Of a DNA stretch of 64,000 nt, positions 26,275 through 35,777 are shown piece by piece. Where the stretch lies: contig JACJZV010000002.1 of assembly GCA_020635395.1 (NCBI GenBank), positions 1 through 64,000 of the forward strand, given 5' to 3'. The position numbers and the translations under genes are program-made. Under the pieces are notes generated by a model, which saw only the letters and a list, made by a program, of their open reading frames with translations, was not told the origin of the DNA and ran no database searches. Position 1 is the stretch's first letter; every line of letters starts with the position of its first letter. The stretch comes from Flavobacteriales bacterium (lineage in GTDB: Bacteria; Bacteroidota; Bacteroidia; NS11-12g; UBA9320).

Positions 26275-26643
26275 TTATTTCTTATATCGGCTCATTACCA
26301 CCGAAAAATCAGCTTTGGCAGATGCCTGCATTAGTTCATCAAAAAGGTTGACGTCAATGCTTTCAAGGTTTTTAAAATTGACACATCCCTTTTGCAGTTT
26401 TCCAATTTTGCCAAATAATTTTTTGGTAAGCTCATAAATTTCTGGCGAAGAATACATAACCATTGAATGAAAACTTATATGATTTTGAGCCATGGTAAAG
26501 GCATATTTGAACACGCCGTCTTGCAGAAAAACATCCACATTTTTGGCAGCCATTACATCACCCTTTTTCATTTCTACTGTGGCATCATTTTTTAGAATTA
26601 ATTTCTTTAGTTCTTCCAACTTAATTGCCTCAAAATCAATCAT
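26275..26643 (-). CDS. DUF1801 (YdhG-like) small protein
   Basis: A 122-residue cytosolic protein of the DUF1801/YdhG family, a frataxin-like alpha-beta fold whose Bacillus relative has been described as an iron chaperone. The family signature is the C-terminal KLQKGCVNFKNLESIDVNLFDELM stretch, with the conserved Gly-Lys/Gln-Gly and F-K-x-L. The N-terminal half is more divergent than usual. It converges on the serine hydrolase gene with only 4 bases between stops. No operon partner. Confidence 0.72.
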   Translation of the reverse strand: MIDFEAIKLEELKKLILKNDATVEMKKGDVMAAKNVDVFLQDGVFKYAFTMAQNHISFHSMVMYSSPEIYELTKKLFGKIGKLQKGCVNFKNLESIDVNLFDELMQASAKADFSVVMSRYKK

Positions 26644-26746
26644 TATTTTCTTTTATTGTCCTAAAATTTTGTCAAAACTAAATTTTTTCTTGGCCACCAT
26701 GCAACTATTTTATAAAAAACGGGACTTATTATTCAGCGAAAAGCCT

Positions 26747-26754
26747 TACTTTTG
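26747..26754 (+). promoter_or_regulatory. -7 box TACTTTTG at the head of the 26783-34451 operon
   Basis: TACTTTTG matches the consensus and lies 28 bases before ATG 26783; it is the only candidate promoter I see for the six-gene cluster. Confidence 0.45.
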
Positions 26755-26782
26755 GATAAGGCTATTACTTTAAAAAAAGCGA

Positions 26783-27712
26783 ATGAATTGGTTTAATTGG
26801 CGTTTTAGAAGTTCTGTATTTATGCTGTTTTTGGCAGTTTCGCTCTTTTCTTGCAAAGAGTCGGAAGACGTAAATTTTGACAACAACGACCCCAAAAGTC
26901 CACATCGCATTGCCACCATCAAAATTGAAAACTACGTAAACAGATTATTTATTGATTTGGTTGGAAGGTCGGCATTAGACACCGAACTTGCTGCTGAAAC
27001 ACAGACCCTGAAAGACGCAAATTTGAGCAAAACATCTCGCGAAGATTTAATAAATAAGCTACAAAACGACACCGCCCCCCGAGTTGGCGACAGCAGCTAC
27101 AATGTGGCATACAACCAGCGACTTTACGATGTGATGAAAGCCCGAATGTGCGAAGGTGCAGACGATAGTGAGTTTTTGAGATATGTGGGCAACGCAAATC
27201 ACAGCCTGAAAGTTGCCAGACTTAATGGTGACTCTATTGGGGTATATGCCGCATTAGAACTGATTGAAAGAAACCAAAACGTGGTGGATGGCAAATACCA
27301 GTTAAGAAGTGGAGACATTACTATTAACCAACTTTTTGCACGCATGATGAACAACAATGTTTATGACAACATCAACATGAATACGTTCAACTTTGTCAAT
27401 GCCTCGTTTGATGATTTGTTCAGTAGATTTCCAACAAAAACTGAGTTTGATGCGGCCTATTCCATCATTCAACAAAACAAAACAGGTGCATTGCTTGGTG
27501 GATTTGCGAGTACGAAAGCCGAGTATTGTACCTTACTAACCGAATGTGATGAGTTTCACGAAGGTCTTATTAGATGGGCTTACATTAGCTTACTCAGTCG
27601 TGAAGCCACTTCGCAAGATGTTGTAAACCATTTTAATAATTTAAAACAAACAAAAGATTTTAAGCAATTGCAAAAAGAAATAATGGTGACCGATGAATAT
27701 GCAGATTTTTAA
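26783..27712 (+). CDS. DUF1549-like exported lipoprotein
   Basis: A 309-residue lipoprotein: the signal peptide ends in SLFSC with Cys24 as lipidation site. After it, YVNRLFIDLVGRSALDTEL resembles the opening of DUF1549, and the C-terminal WAYISLLSREATSQDVVNHF ... TDEYADF resembles the paired GR-motif helices at the end of DUF1549/DUF1553 proteins. Those families occur in planctomycetes next to DUF1501 proteins, and a DUF1501-like gene is two genes downstream here. Enzymatic role unknown. It overlaps the next gene by 14 bases. Confidence 0.7.
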   Translation: MNWFNWRFRSSVFMLFLAVSLFSCKESEDVNFDNNDPKSPHRIATIKIENYVNRLFIDLVGRSALDTELAAETQTLKDANLSKTSREDLINKLQNDTAPRVGDSSYNVAYNQRLYDVMKARMCEGADDSEFLRYVGNANHSLKVARLNGDSIGVYAALELIERNQNVVDGKYQLRSGDITINQLFARMMNNNVYDNINMNTFNFVNASFDDLFSRFPTKTEFDAAYSIIQQNKTGALLGGFASTKAEYCTLLTECDEFHEGLIRWAYISLLSREATSQDVVNHFNNLKQTKDFKQLQKEIMVTDEYADF

Positions 27713-28196
27713 TTTTAGAACAATTGTTTTAACCCTTTTCTCACTGGTGCTTTTTGCCTCGTGCGAAAAGGATGTAGTGGCCACATTTGATGTAAATGAT
27801 GTGGACATTACCGATAAAAGCTTGGACAAAGACCGAGCAAAAACCAACAAACAATACATTTCTATTTTATACACCACGCTGCATCAAAAAGCCATAAGCA
27901 GCAAGCAGTTGGTAAGCACGGAGAGAGTTATTGAGTCGGTAGGTGATAAAGTATTGGTAAATGAACTTATCTATAGCAACTACATGAACTCGGGCGAAGC
28001 TGTGGTGCCCACAAACGAAGAAATGCGAGCGGATTTGGAACAATTTGTAAAAGACACCTACAAAAAGTTTTATGTGCGTATTCCCTCCGAGTTGGAGGTG
28101 GCCTTTTTTGTAAATTATTTGGAAGCAAACCCACAAATAACGCCGGAAGTGGTTTATATGTCGTTTGCCACCAGCGATGAGTATCAATTTTATTAG
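27699..28196 (+). CDS. Small lipoprotein, related to the upstream DUF1549-like protein
   Basis: ATG 27699 is preferred; ATG 27693 would add two residues. The signal peptide ends LFASC with Cys22. The 165-residue protein has a helical core and ends in IPSELEVAFFVNYLEANPQITPEVVYMSFATSDEYQF-like sequence, echoing the GR/DEY-type C-terminus of its neighbour, so I read it as a shortened sister module. Both neighbours overlap or abut it, placing it in the same transcript. No catalytic residues are visible. Confidence 0.72.
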   Translation: MQIFNFRTIVLTLFSLVLFASCEKDVVATFDVNDVDITDKSLDKDRAKTNKQYISILYTTLHQKAISSKQLVSTERVIESVGDKVLVNELIYSNYMNSGEAVVPTNEEMRADLEQFVKDTYKKFYVRIPSELEVAFFVNYLEANPQITPEVVYMSFATSDEYQFY

Positions 28197-28206
28197 CGGA
28201 AAGAGT

Positions 28207-29553
28207 ATGAAACGACGAGAGTTTATAAAAAAAGTGGGACTTACCGCTGCCGGAACAATGGCTTTCCCATACATTTTACCTTCGGGTAGATTGTTTGCAC
28301 GCACCAATGCCGAGCTGGCCGACCATGTGGTGTATATACTTTTTGCGGGAGGAGTTCGTCAACAAGAAGCTGTTTTGAAGCAATATTTAGCCGGAAGCCA
28401 AAATGTAAATATTGAGGGAAACATTATGTACAACATGCTTAATGGCACGCCTCCGGACAGAAAAATAGTGTATGGCACCACACCTGCCAATGAACCAATT
28501 GGCAGTAATCCAATACCCAAAATTTTGAACCAAACTCTGCAAGCTCAAGGATTACTTTTTCCTGAAGTGCGTGCCGTAAACGGCGGCCACTACGGGGGGT
28601 TAGTATCCTTACTCACCGGAAATACGGCCACTGCACAAGGACTAAAAAAACGCCCTGTGCAACCCACTATTTTTGAATATTTACGAAAACACAGAGGCTT
28701 TTCGGCCAGCGATATTTGGTTTGTTGGTTCGGGCATTGGCAACTCCTTTCCATTACTTAACAGCAGTGATAATACCAGCTATGGAACTGGCTTTGGAGCC
28801 AACTTTGTGGCACCCAGCATCACTTTTGGCAAAGAAGGAGAAGATATTTTGAGCAATGCAAAAATCTATCATCCGGAAGAAGAATTGGAGCCAATGGCCA
28901 AAATGCGAGCGTTTTTGAATAACACTTTCCGCATAAAAAACGGAGAGGTTGAAGGCATTAGAAATTCAGAGGAAGAAAAACTAAAAATCAAAGATTTTGT
29001 AAAGGTAATGTTTGAAAAACAAGCCAGTAAAACCTTAGCTAGTCCACCCGTAAACGAAGGTGGCGACATGAACACGCTTGCCTATGCAGCAGAGGTGTTG
29101 CAATATTTCAAACCAAAGTTATTGGTGGTAAATTTGACCAATGTGGATGGGTGTCATTCCAATTTCTCTGGCTATTTAAGAAGTTTGCACCGAGCCGACC
29201 ACGGTGTTGGATGGCTTTGGGATTATATCCAAAACAGCATTCCGGAAATGGCCGGAAAAACAGTTATGATGGCCACACCTGAGTGCGGAAGAAATCTTAA
29301 CCCAAACCCAATTCAAGACGAAAATGATTGGTATGCTTACGACCACAGTGGCGATTTGAACACCCAACGAGTTTGGTCGATATTGGCCGGACCAAATGTG
29401 CCGAGCAATTTGGTGGTGGGAAGCGAATCAAATCAAGTGGGAAGAACCACGGACAATGTATTGACCATTGCAGAAATTTTCGGGATAAAAGATGCCGTTC
29501 AAAACGCAGGATTTATCGAGTCGAATGCCCGTTCATTGTTTGATAGAATTTAA
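28207..29553 (+). CDS. Tat-exported DUF1501 / alkaline-phosphatase-superfamily-like protein
   Basis: I start at ATG 28207, since the longer frame from 28165 overlaps the upstream gene. The 448-residue protein opens with the twin-arginine motif RREFIKKVGL and a hydrophobic segment ending in a Leu-Phe-Ala site, so it should be folded in the cytoplasm and exported by Tat. VVYILFAGGVRQ, NVDGCHSNFSGYL and YDHSGD with a downstream HG-like context are metal-ligand-like positions of DUF1501 and related phosphatase/sulfatase folds. The substrate is unknown. It pairs with the two DUF1549-like lipoproteins, as such genes pair in planctomycetes. Confidence 0.78.
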   Translation: MKRREFIKKVGLTAAGTMAFPYILPSGRLFARTNAELADHVVYILFAGGVRQQEAVLKQYLAGSQNVNIEGNIMYNMLNGTPPDRKIVYGTTPANEPIGSNPIPKILNQTLQAQGLLFPEVRAVNGGHYGGLVSLLTGNTATAQGLKKRPVQPTIFEYLRKHRGFSASDIWFVGSGIGNSFPLLNSSDNTSYGTGFGANFVAPSITFGKEGEDILSNAKIYHPEEELEPMAKMRAFLNNTFRIKNGEVEGIRNSEEEKLKIKDFVKVMFEKQASKTLASPPVNEGGDMNTLAYAAEVLQYFKPKLLVVNLTNVDGCHSNFSGYLRSLHRADHGVGWLWDYIQNSIPEMAGKTVMMATPECGRNLNPNPIQDENDWYAYDHSGDLNTQRVWSILAGPNVPSNLVVGSESNQVGRTTDNVLTIAEIFGIKDAVQNAGFIESNARSLFDRI

Positions 29554-29563
29554 GAGATTAAGA

Positions 29564-30538
29564 ATGTTTAAATACAAAACACATACTGGTATAATCATAT
29601 TATCCGGAATTCTATTCGGTTTTTGTATGGCCTTTGTTTCCTGCTCATCCTCCGACCCCGATGTGGCCAATCCATACAACAATCAAACGGTTGACACCGA
29701 AGATGAAATTGTGAATGGCAACAATGTTGCCATAGACCCAAACAGTATTCAAGGATTACACAAAAACATTTTTAAACCCACGTGTGCAAACTCTGGTTGT
29801 CATGATGGCAATTTTGAACCGGATTTTCGCACCATTCAATCTTCATACAACACCTTGGTTAATCAACCAATAATTAAAAATGATGCCATAAACCCACTCA
29901 CCGCTCGGGTGGTTCCGGGCAGTGCGGCCAATAGTATGCTTATAAAAAGATTGCTGATAGATTTGAACGGAAACTCAGGGATAATGCCTCTGGTGACTGA
30001 GCCAAACAGTGATTGGAAATACAAAAAAGAGGAATACATCAAAAACATTGAAAACTGGATAGACAATGGTGCTCTCGACCAAAACGGAAAACAGCCAACA
30101 ACTTCCAATTTTCCGGTGCAACTAAAAGGAATTGCCGCCAAAATAAATGGCAATCTTGCGGGCCGGTTGGGAACTTATGACCCCATTTCTGTGCCACCCG
30201 GAACATCACAAATTGAGTTGTGGTTTGCCTTTGAAGACGAAAGCCTCAGTGCCGACCAGCTTTCGGGTGCAAGTTTGGATTTATCCATATCCGCAAATGA
30301 TTTTGATGGCAGCAATAGTCAAAACCTTACATATTCTGCCACACCACTCACCGCCCCGGGTTATTTTGGCGATGACGAAAAATATTACCACAAAGCCACC
30401 ATCAGTTTGAGCAACTGGAAATCGGGCGATGTGGTTTGGATAAGAACGCAAATATCGGATGGGGTAAACAACAGCGAATTGCCAAATGACAACTCCTTAT
30501 TTAGAGCAAAACAATATGCAACTTTTAAACTTAAATAA
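29564..30538 (+). CDS. Lipoprotein with c-type haem-like CX4CH motif
   Basis: ATG 29564 gives a 324-residue lipoprotein with lipobox FVSC (Cys27). Residues near 75-85 carry Cys-Ala-Asn-Ser-Gly-Cys-His, a CX4CH spacing as used by some multihaem cytochromes, followed by conserved VPGSAANSMLIKRL and an IMPL methionine that could be the second axial ligand about 65 residues later. This pattern is common in Bacteroidota and planctomycete cytochrome-like lipoproteins. The C-terminal third is a beta-sandwich. Haem attachment is inferred. The gene overlaps the following lipoprotein gene by 23 bases. Confidence 0.75.
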   Translation: MFKYKTHTGIIILSGILFGFCMAFVSCSSSDPDVANPYNNQTVDTEDEIVNGNNVAIDPNSIQGLHKNIFKPTCANSGCHDGNFEPDFRTIQSSYNTLVNQPIIKNDAINPLTARVVPGSAANSMLIKRLLIDLNGNSGIMPLVTEPNSDWKYKKEEYIKNIENWIDNGALDQNGKQPTTSNFPVQLKGIAAKINGNLAGRLGTYDPISVPPGTSQIELWFAFEDESLSADQLSGASLDLSISANDFDGSNSQNLTYSATPLTAPGYFGDDEKYYHKATISLSNWKSGDVVWIRTQISDGVNNSELPNDNSLFRAKQYATFKLK

Positions 30539-30974
30539 ACTTGTATTTGCCCTGTTTATGGGTTTGGTAATAAACGGTTGCACTGAATATACTTTGGTCG
30601 ATTCGCAACCTGGGCCACCATTTATTGAGTATGTTGACATACAACCACGTGAGGTAAAAGAATTTTCTGATTCTATTTTAATCACATTCAAATATAGCGA
30701 CCCCGATGGCGATTTAGGAACAGAAAGTCCTGACCAAAAAACACTTTCTATACACGATTTACGATTGCAAAATGCCGACAAACAGCATGTTTCGCTGCTC
30801 GCTCCGATTGATTCTAAAATAGACATTTCAGGAATTTTAACTGTCAAACTAAAAAACACCTTTTTGTTGGGCTCGAATGACGAAGAAAAAACCACCTATG
30901 AACTTATTCTGACTGACCGTGCCGGAAATGCAAGCAACCCTATTGTTACAGATGAAATTACAATAAAGCGATAA
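30516..30974 (+). CDS. Small exported lipoprotein of the operon
   Basis: ATG 30516 gives a 152-residue lipoprotein with lipobox VINGC (Cys22). The mature part looks like an Ig or cadherin-type beta-sandwich (ILITFKYSDPDGDLGTES, then LTVKLKNTFLL) with an Asp-Pro-Asp-Gly-Asp calcium-like loop. The upstream frame from 30486 is rejected because it lies in the preceding gene. The next gene starts at the base after this stop. Function unknown beyond surface display with its neighbours. Confidence 0.75.
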   Translation: MQLLNLNKLVFALFMGLVINGCTEYTLVDSQPGPPFIEYVDIQPREVKEFSDSILITFKYSDPDGDLGTESPDQKTLSIHDLRLQNADKQHVSLLAPIDSKIDISGILTVKLKNTFLLGSNDEEKTTYELILTDRAGNASNPIVTDEITIKR

Positions 30975-33900
30975 TTGAGAAATCTATGGTTCATAGTATT
31001 GATGGCTTGCAGTCAAATGATTTTGGCTCAAAACGATTATTACATGACCAATGGAAAAGTCTCTGACTGCAAAGGCAATTTTTTTGACAGCGAAAAAGGA
31101 ACCATTTCCGGAAATTATGATCACAACGAAAACTACATTTTCACTATATGTGTGCCGGGTGCACAGAGCATAACACTCACTTTTTCGGCATTTTGCACCG
31201 AAGATTACGAAGATTACATGATTATTTTTGACGGTAAAGATACCTTTGCCTCAAAACTGAGTGGCAAAATTAGTGGCAGCAACAACCCAGGTAGTTTTAC
31301 CAGCAGTGATTCTTGCTTAACCATTTATTTTCATAGTGATGTGAGTGTGCCGTGCAGCGGTTGGGAGGCCAGTTGGTCAACCAAAGTTATACCCATTTTA
31401 CCACCCAAATTCATTGCCCTATCACCGGTTTCTTGCGATGATAACGTATTAAGAATCAAACTTGACCAAAAATGGAATTGTGATTCGCTTTCGGCAGGCA
31501 ACTTCACAATTACCGGAATTTTGAATCCAAGTATTACCAATTTAACCCCAATAAATTGCGATGCCAACAACGAAACTGATAGTTTTTTACTTTCGTTAAA
31601 TCCTAAACTTGACCGAAGCGGAAGCTACCAAATTGATTTTGATGCAGTAAAATATGACCGATGCGATTCGGCATGGCAACTACATTCCGATACAACTTTC
31701 AACATTACCAACTGCCCCATTTATGTAAATCTAATAGCCGACCCCGATACGGTTTGTCAAGGCACTTGCACCGCAATAACTGCCGAAGTAACCGGGGGTG
31801 ATTCCACAAAATACAATTTTGCATGGTCAACCGGTATAAACGGAACTTTTGGTCCGCACACCTATTGCCCCAGCACAAGCGGTTGGGTATATCTCACGGT
31901 TTCCGATGGCAGCTCCGTGCCAGGTACCGATTCCATTTGGATAGAAGTGGTTAGCCCACCCGTAGCACAGGCCGACACCACTGTTTGCGAATCGGCCTCA
32001 GCTTTTTTATTGACCGCAAGCCCTGTTGCTGGAAATTGGCTTGGAAAAGGTATTACAAACACCAATTCGGGACGATATGACCCCCAAAAAGCGGGAGCCG
32101 GAATAGATACCTGTGTGTATCAATTTGCGGGCTGCACCGATACCGTTTTGGTAAATATCACGGCATTTGATGCCGGATTTGCCAATGCTTCATGCCCGGG
32201 TGCAAGCCCATTTATGGTAACAGGCTTCAGTCCGGCGGGAGGTACGTGGAGTGGCCCGAACATTACGTCAAACGGTATTTTTGACCCCGTTGACACGGGA
32301 ACCTACACCGTAACCTATACTTGGAATGGATGTACTGATACTAAAACGATTAATGTTTATCCTGTAAATGTGCAGACGTATGACACTGTTTGTCAATCGC
32401 AAGATTCGTTAAAATTAAATTTCTCTCCAGTGGGAGGATATTGGAACGGCTTGGGTTTCCTCGATTTTCAGTCGGGATGGTTTTTGCCGCCACGAGCCGG
32501 AGGAGGCAATAAACGATTGATTTATGATGCCAATGGTTGCAAAGACACCGCTTATGTTTACGTAAAACCCATTAACGCCCGAGGCAATCAAATAGCCTGC
32601 CCCGATGCTCCACCATTTAATATTACACAAGGCTTGCCCACCGGAGGCTATTGGACAGGCGTTGGTTTGACCGACACCATAAAAGGCACTTATGATGCCT
32701 CGTTTATTTACGGACTTAATAAAACCTTTTTTAACGATACGCTTTACTACCACATCAATGGTTGCGTGGCTCGAAAAATTGTTTATGTCAGACAAACCGT
32801 TGTGCCTTTCGACACACTAAAATTTTGCATAGAGGCTCCAAATCTTTTTCTCGACTTCAACTCCACCAAACGTAGCCCGGGCGGCGGTGTTTGGAGTGGG
32901 AATGGTGTTTTTGGCACGTATTTTTTTGGCCCCGACACAGCCGGAAGGGGGGGTAGCAAAATATATTACGATGCCAACGGATGCCGAGATAGCCTCATCA
33001 TGTTCGTACACCCTCAGTCAATAATTCAAAACGACACTTCTATATGCGAAACCGACAATTCGATAACACTATATGCCAAAGAAAAAGGGGGAAGTTGGGC
33101 TGGAAAAGGTACAACAAAAGCCGGAGTTTTCGACCCTAAAATTGCCAAAACTGGGGTTCATACCATTCGTTATACATCAAAAAATGGCTGTTTAGATTCT
33201 AGTAAAATAACCGTTTTGCCCCGACCTACAGTAAAAATCACAGGATTCAACCCTATTTACTGTTTTAAAGATTCAAACTTTATCATAAAAACCAATGCTG
33301 TGGGAGGAGTTTTTAGTGGCACCACCTTTGGCGATAGCCTGTTTAACCCTCACTTTTCAGGAACCGGAAATCATAAAATTAAATATCAATTTGGCACTGC
33401 CACGTGCTATTCGGCAGATAGTGTGGTAGTAAGGGTATTGGATACATTAAAACACAGTTTCACTTTTGATGACGATTCGCTTTGTTTTGGCGAGATAGCC
33501 ACTTTAACCGCCGGAGGTTCAAGAGGTTCTGGCAAACCAATCAACTATACGTGGTCGAATTCTTCATCGACAGACAGAACATTATTTACACGACCAACAT
33601 CATCTGGTTGGGTTTCCGTAACCATTTCTGACGGTTGCTCTGACAACGTGCGAGACAGTGTTTTCATTTACGTTTTCCCGAAAATTGAAGTAACTGCCGC
33701 CACAAGTGACACCCAGTGTTTCGGCACCGTTGGTTGGGTAGAAGTAAATCCTATTTTAAGCGATCCCTACAAACTAACTTGGCACACCGCCCCGCCACAA
33801 AATACCAATAGAATTAACGCTGCCGTGGCTCTAAACTACGCATTTACAGTGCAAAATCTTTATACAAACTGTCGGTTAGACAGCAGCATTTACATCCCCT

Positions 33901-34451
33901 CCTATCCTCGCATAAAAGCCCATTTCATAACCAGTCCCGCGGCGGGATACTGTCTCAACCCGTTTGACCCCGACTTGCAAATAATCAACTATTCGGTGGG
34001 TGCCACCAGTGGCATTTGGCATTTTGGCGACAGCACCTCGGCGGCATACAGCACCACCAGCAATTTGAGCCACGTCTATCAGGTTGACACCAACCGATAC
34101 ACCATTTGGCTATACGTGCAAAACAATGGCGGTTGCCGCGATTCGTTTAGTGTCGAAATTTGCGTTGACGACTCTGTGTATTTGGTTATTCCTAACTCCT
34201 TTTCGCCCATCAGTTCTGCCGGAATAAATGATTATTTCAGCGTTAAAACGGCTGGTGTGGTGGAGTTTCAGGTGTCCATTTTTAACCGTTGGGGCGAAAA
34301 AATTTATCATTCAACCGACCCAAATTTCAGTTGGGATGGCACCTACAAAGGAAAACCCGTGAGCAGCGGTGTGTATGTTTATGAAATAAATTACAAAGGC
34401 AAAAAAACCTTTCATAAATCGGTGAGTGGTACAATCAATGTGATTCGTTGA
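30975..34451 (+). CDS. Giant T9SS cargo protein: CUB domain, GGxWxGxG repeats, type B sorting domain
   Basis: The start is TTG at 30975, directly after the upstream stop; it gives a proper signal peptide ending LAQ, while the next ATG would truncate it. The 1158-residue protein has a CUB-like domain at about 20-140 (YDHNENYIFTICVPGAQSI, IIFDGKDT), an Ig-like module, then seven repeats of about 65-75 residues built on GGxWxGxG ... FxPxxAG between residues 340 and 800. PKD-like and Ig-like segments follow (GIWHFGDSTSAAYS near 1015). The last 90 residues carry the CHU_C type B sorting domain (IPNSFSPISSAGINDYF). It should be exported and surface-attached by the type IX system, as the last member of the operon. 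Confidence 0.92.
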   Translation: MRNLWFIVLMACSQMILAQNDYYMTNGKVSDCKGNFFDSEKGTISGNYDHNENYIFTICVPGAQSITLTFSAFCTEDYEDYMIIFDGKDTFASKLSGKISGSNNPGSFTSSDSCLTIYFHSDVSVPCSGWEASWSTKVIPILPPKFIALSPVSCDDNVLRIKLDQKWNCDSLSAGNFTITGILNPSITNLTPINCDANNETDSFLLSLNPKLDRSGSYQIDFDAVKYDRCDSAWQLHSDTTFNITNCPIYVNLIADPDTVCQGTCTAITAEVTGGDSTKYNFAWSTGINGTFGPHTYCPSTSGWVYLTVSDGSSVPGTDSIWIEVVSPPVAQADTTVCESASAFLLTASPVAGNWLGKGITNTNSGRYDPQKAGAGIDTCVYQFAGCTDTVLVNITAFDAGFANASCPGASPFMVTGFSPAGGTWSGPNITSNGIFDPVDTGTYTVTYTWNGCTDTKTINVYPVNVQTYDTVCQSQDSLKLNFSPVGGYWNGLGFLDFQSGWFLPPRAGGGNKRLIYDANGCKDTAYVYVKPINARGNQIACPDAPPFNITQGLPTGGYWTGVGLTDTIKGTYDASFIYGLNKTFFNDTLYYHINGCVARKIVYVRQTVVPFDTLKFCIEAPNLFLDFNSTKRSPGGGVWSGNGVFGTYFFGPDTAGRGGSKIYYDANGCRDSLIMFVHPQSIIQNDTSICETDNSITLYAKEKGGSWAGKGTTKAGVFDPKIAKTGVHTIRYTSKNGCLDSSKITVLPRPTVKITGFNPIYCFKDSNFIIKTNAVGGVFSGTTFGDSLFNPHFSGTGNHKIKYQFGTATCYSADSVVVRVLDTLKHSFTFDDDSLCFGEIATLTAGGSRGSGKPINYTWSNSSSTDRTLFTRPTSSGWVSVTISDGCSDNVRDSVFIYVFPKIEVTAATSDTQCFGTVGWVEVNPILSDPYKLTWHTAPPQNTNRINAAVALNYAFTVQNLYTNCRLDSSIYIPSYPRIKAHFITSPAAGYCLNPFDPDLQIINYSVGATSGIWHFGDSTSAAYSTTSNLSHVYQVDTNRYTIWLYVQNNGGCRDSFSVEICVDDSVYLVIPNSFSPISSAGINDYFSVKTAGVVEFQVSIFNRWGEKIYHSTDPNFSWDGTYKGKPVSSGVYVYEINYKGKKTFHKSVSGTINVIR

Positions 34452-34459
34452 ACAATGCA

Positions 34460-35011
34460 TTTTACCAATGCACCAATCCAGTTGGCCAGAGGTTATTTTT
34501 TCTTAATGTGTAGTCCGTATTTTTGAAAAACAATCGTTGCACAAAATGATATTCAGCCCAAGAAAAAAAGAAATAAGCATCAGCCTGCCAAGTCCTTGCC
34601 ACGAAAAATGGGAGGACATGACAAAAACGGAGCATGGTAGATATTGTGGACAATGCACCAAAGAAGTGATTGATTTTACCCGATTTACCGATGATGAAAT
34701 GGTGAGTTTCTTTTTCCGAAATAGGGAAAATGTGTGCGGGCAATTTAGAGCAACACAGCTTAATAGACCTATTATTAAAGAAACGACCTACAGAATGCCT
34801 TACCTCAACAAAACACTTGCTTTTTTAGGAATTTTAGGAGCCGGAATAAAAGCCCAGGGACAGGATTCTAACACAAAATTTGAATCGAAACAGGAAGTGG
34901 TTCAGCCTTCGGCAGTTGATAAAAACATAGAACCCGACAGCCTTCCTAAAACCGAGAAAACTATAACAATAAGAGGTACGGTGGTGGATTCTACAACCCA
35001 TGAGCCATTGG
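34460..35011 (+). repeat. Direct repeat copy A (about 552 bp)
   Basis: Nearly identical to 36316-36867; I count about eight substitutions. It includes about 85 bases of upstream sequence and the first 155 codons of the gene starting at 34546. Homology stops abruptly after the ACCCATGAG region. Confidence 0.9.
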
Positions 35012-35286
35012 ATTACGCGATTATCTCCGTTAAAGAAACTTCTTATGAACTTTTTACGGATGAATATGGTAATTTTATTTTCAAAATTCCGGACTCATTA
35101 GCCAATTCGCACATTACTATTTTTGTCCAATACTTCAATTATACACAATCATTTATAATAAGGCCAGAAGATTTTGCAAAGCCAATTCTTGCAATTACAA
35201 ATTTTATAAATACCGAAAGCCAATTAAATGGAGCCCCAATTGTTGCCAAACGCAAATGGTGGAAATTCTGGAAACCGAAATACTAA
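34546..35286 (+). CDS. Cys-motif / carboxypeptidase-regulatory-like membrane protein, copy A
   Basis: ATG 34546 gives 246 residues. An N-terminal cytosolic domain has CHEKWEDMTKTEHGRYCGQC and a later VCGQF cysteine, a cluster common at the head of Bacteroidota proteins and possibly metal-binding. A hydrophobic segment near residues 83-100 follows, then a carboxypeptidase-regulatory-like beta-sandwich (TIRGTVVDSTTHEPLDYAI..). The protein ends in AKRKWWKFWKPKY, a basic-aromatic tail. The first 155 codons are nearly identical to the copy at 36402, while the sandwich's second half is unrelated until the shared tail. Function unknown. Confidence 0.82.
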   Translation: MIFSPRKKEISISLPSPCHEKWEDMTKTEHGRYCGQCTKEVIDFTRFTDDEMVSFFFRNRENVCGQFRATQLNRPIIKETTYRMPYLNKTLAFLGILGAGIKAQGQDSNTKFESKQEVVQPSAVDKNIEPDSLPKTEKTITIRGTVVDSTTHEPLDYAIISVKETSYELFTDEYGNFIFKIPDSLANSHITIFVQYFNYTQSFIIRPEDFAKPILAITNFINTESQLNGAPIVAKRKWWKFWKPKY

Positions 35287-35291
35287 AAACT

Positions 35292-35777
35292 TCACTGTAA
35301 TTCATTCTCTTGTTTTAGAATATGGTTTATCAACTTTTCACTGAGCCAAATGTTTTTCTCTTTCAGTTCATGAAACAATGGCTTCAACTCCTTTATTATT
35401 CCTTGTCGTTTCGCCTTTACCAATACGCCAAGAGTACCTGTAACGGTTAGACTTGCGTGTTTGGCATGAAATCTACCCAATACTTCGTCTATTATTACCA
35501 AATCAGCGTTTAACTCAGTTGCCAAAATTATTGCTTCTGCTTCGCCCAAATCTAAATCTAAAAAATACTTAACAGCATCTTTGTTCTCAATTTCAACAAT
35601 ATTAATCCATTCAATTTTTGATAAGTCTTGATAATATGCTTTGTGTTTTCCAGCTTCAATTTCTTGATATACAGCATTTGGAATAAATATCTCTGAATAC
35701 AATGATTTTAAAATATCAAGTTTCGAAAGTTTGAGCAGGGATAAAATGGGAGTTGTGTTTGAAACGATTTTAGGCAT
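35292..35777 (-). CDS. DUF3368 PIN-like toxin of a toxin-antitoxin pair
   Basis: A 161-residue PIN-fold protein of the DUF3368 family. IVSNTTPIL replaces the usual Asp-Thr/Ser-Pro start, GEAEAIILA supplies the conserved acidic pair, and LVIIDEVLGRFHAKH plus TVTGTLGVLVKAK are family hallmarks. Such proteins are RNases of toxin-antitoxin modules. ATG 35777 is preferred; ATG 35789 adds four residues. The start overlaps the stop of the UPF0175 gene by 8 bases, the usual antitoxin-first arrangement. The pair sits between two copies of a duplicated gene. Confidence 0.88.
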   Translation of the reverse strand: MPKIVSNTTPILSLLKLSKLDILKSLYSEIFIPNAVYQEIEAGKHKAYYQDLSKIEWINIVEIENKDAVKYFLDLDLGEAEAIILATELNADLVIIDEVLGRFHAKHASLTVTGTLGVLVKAKRQGIIKELKPLFHELKEKNIWLSEKLINHILKQENELQ

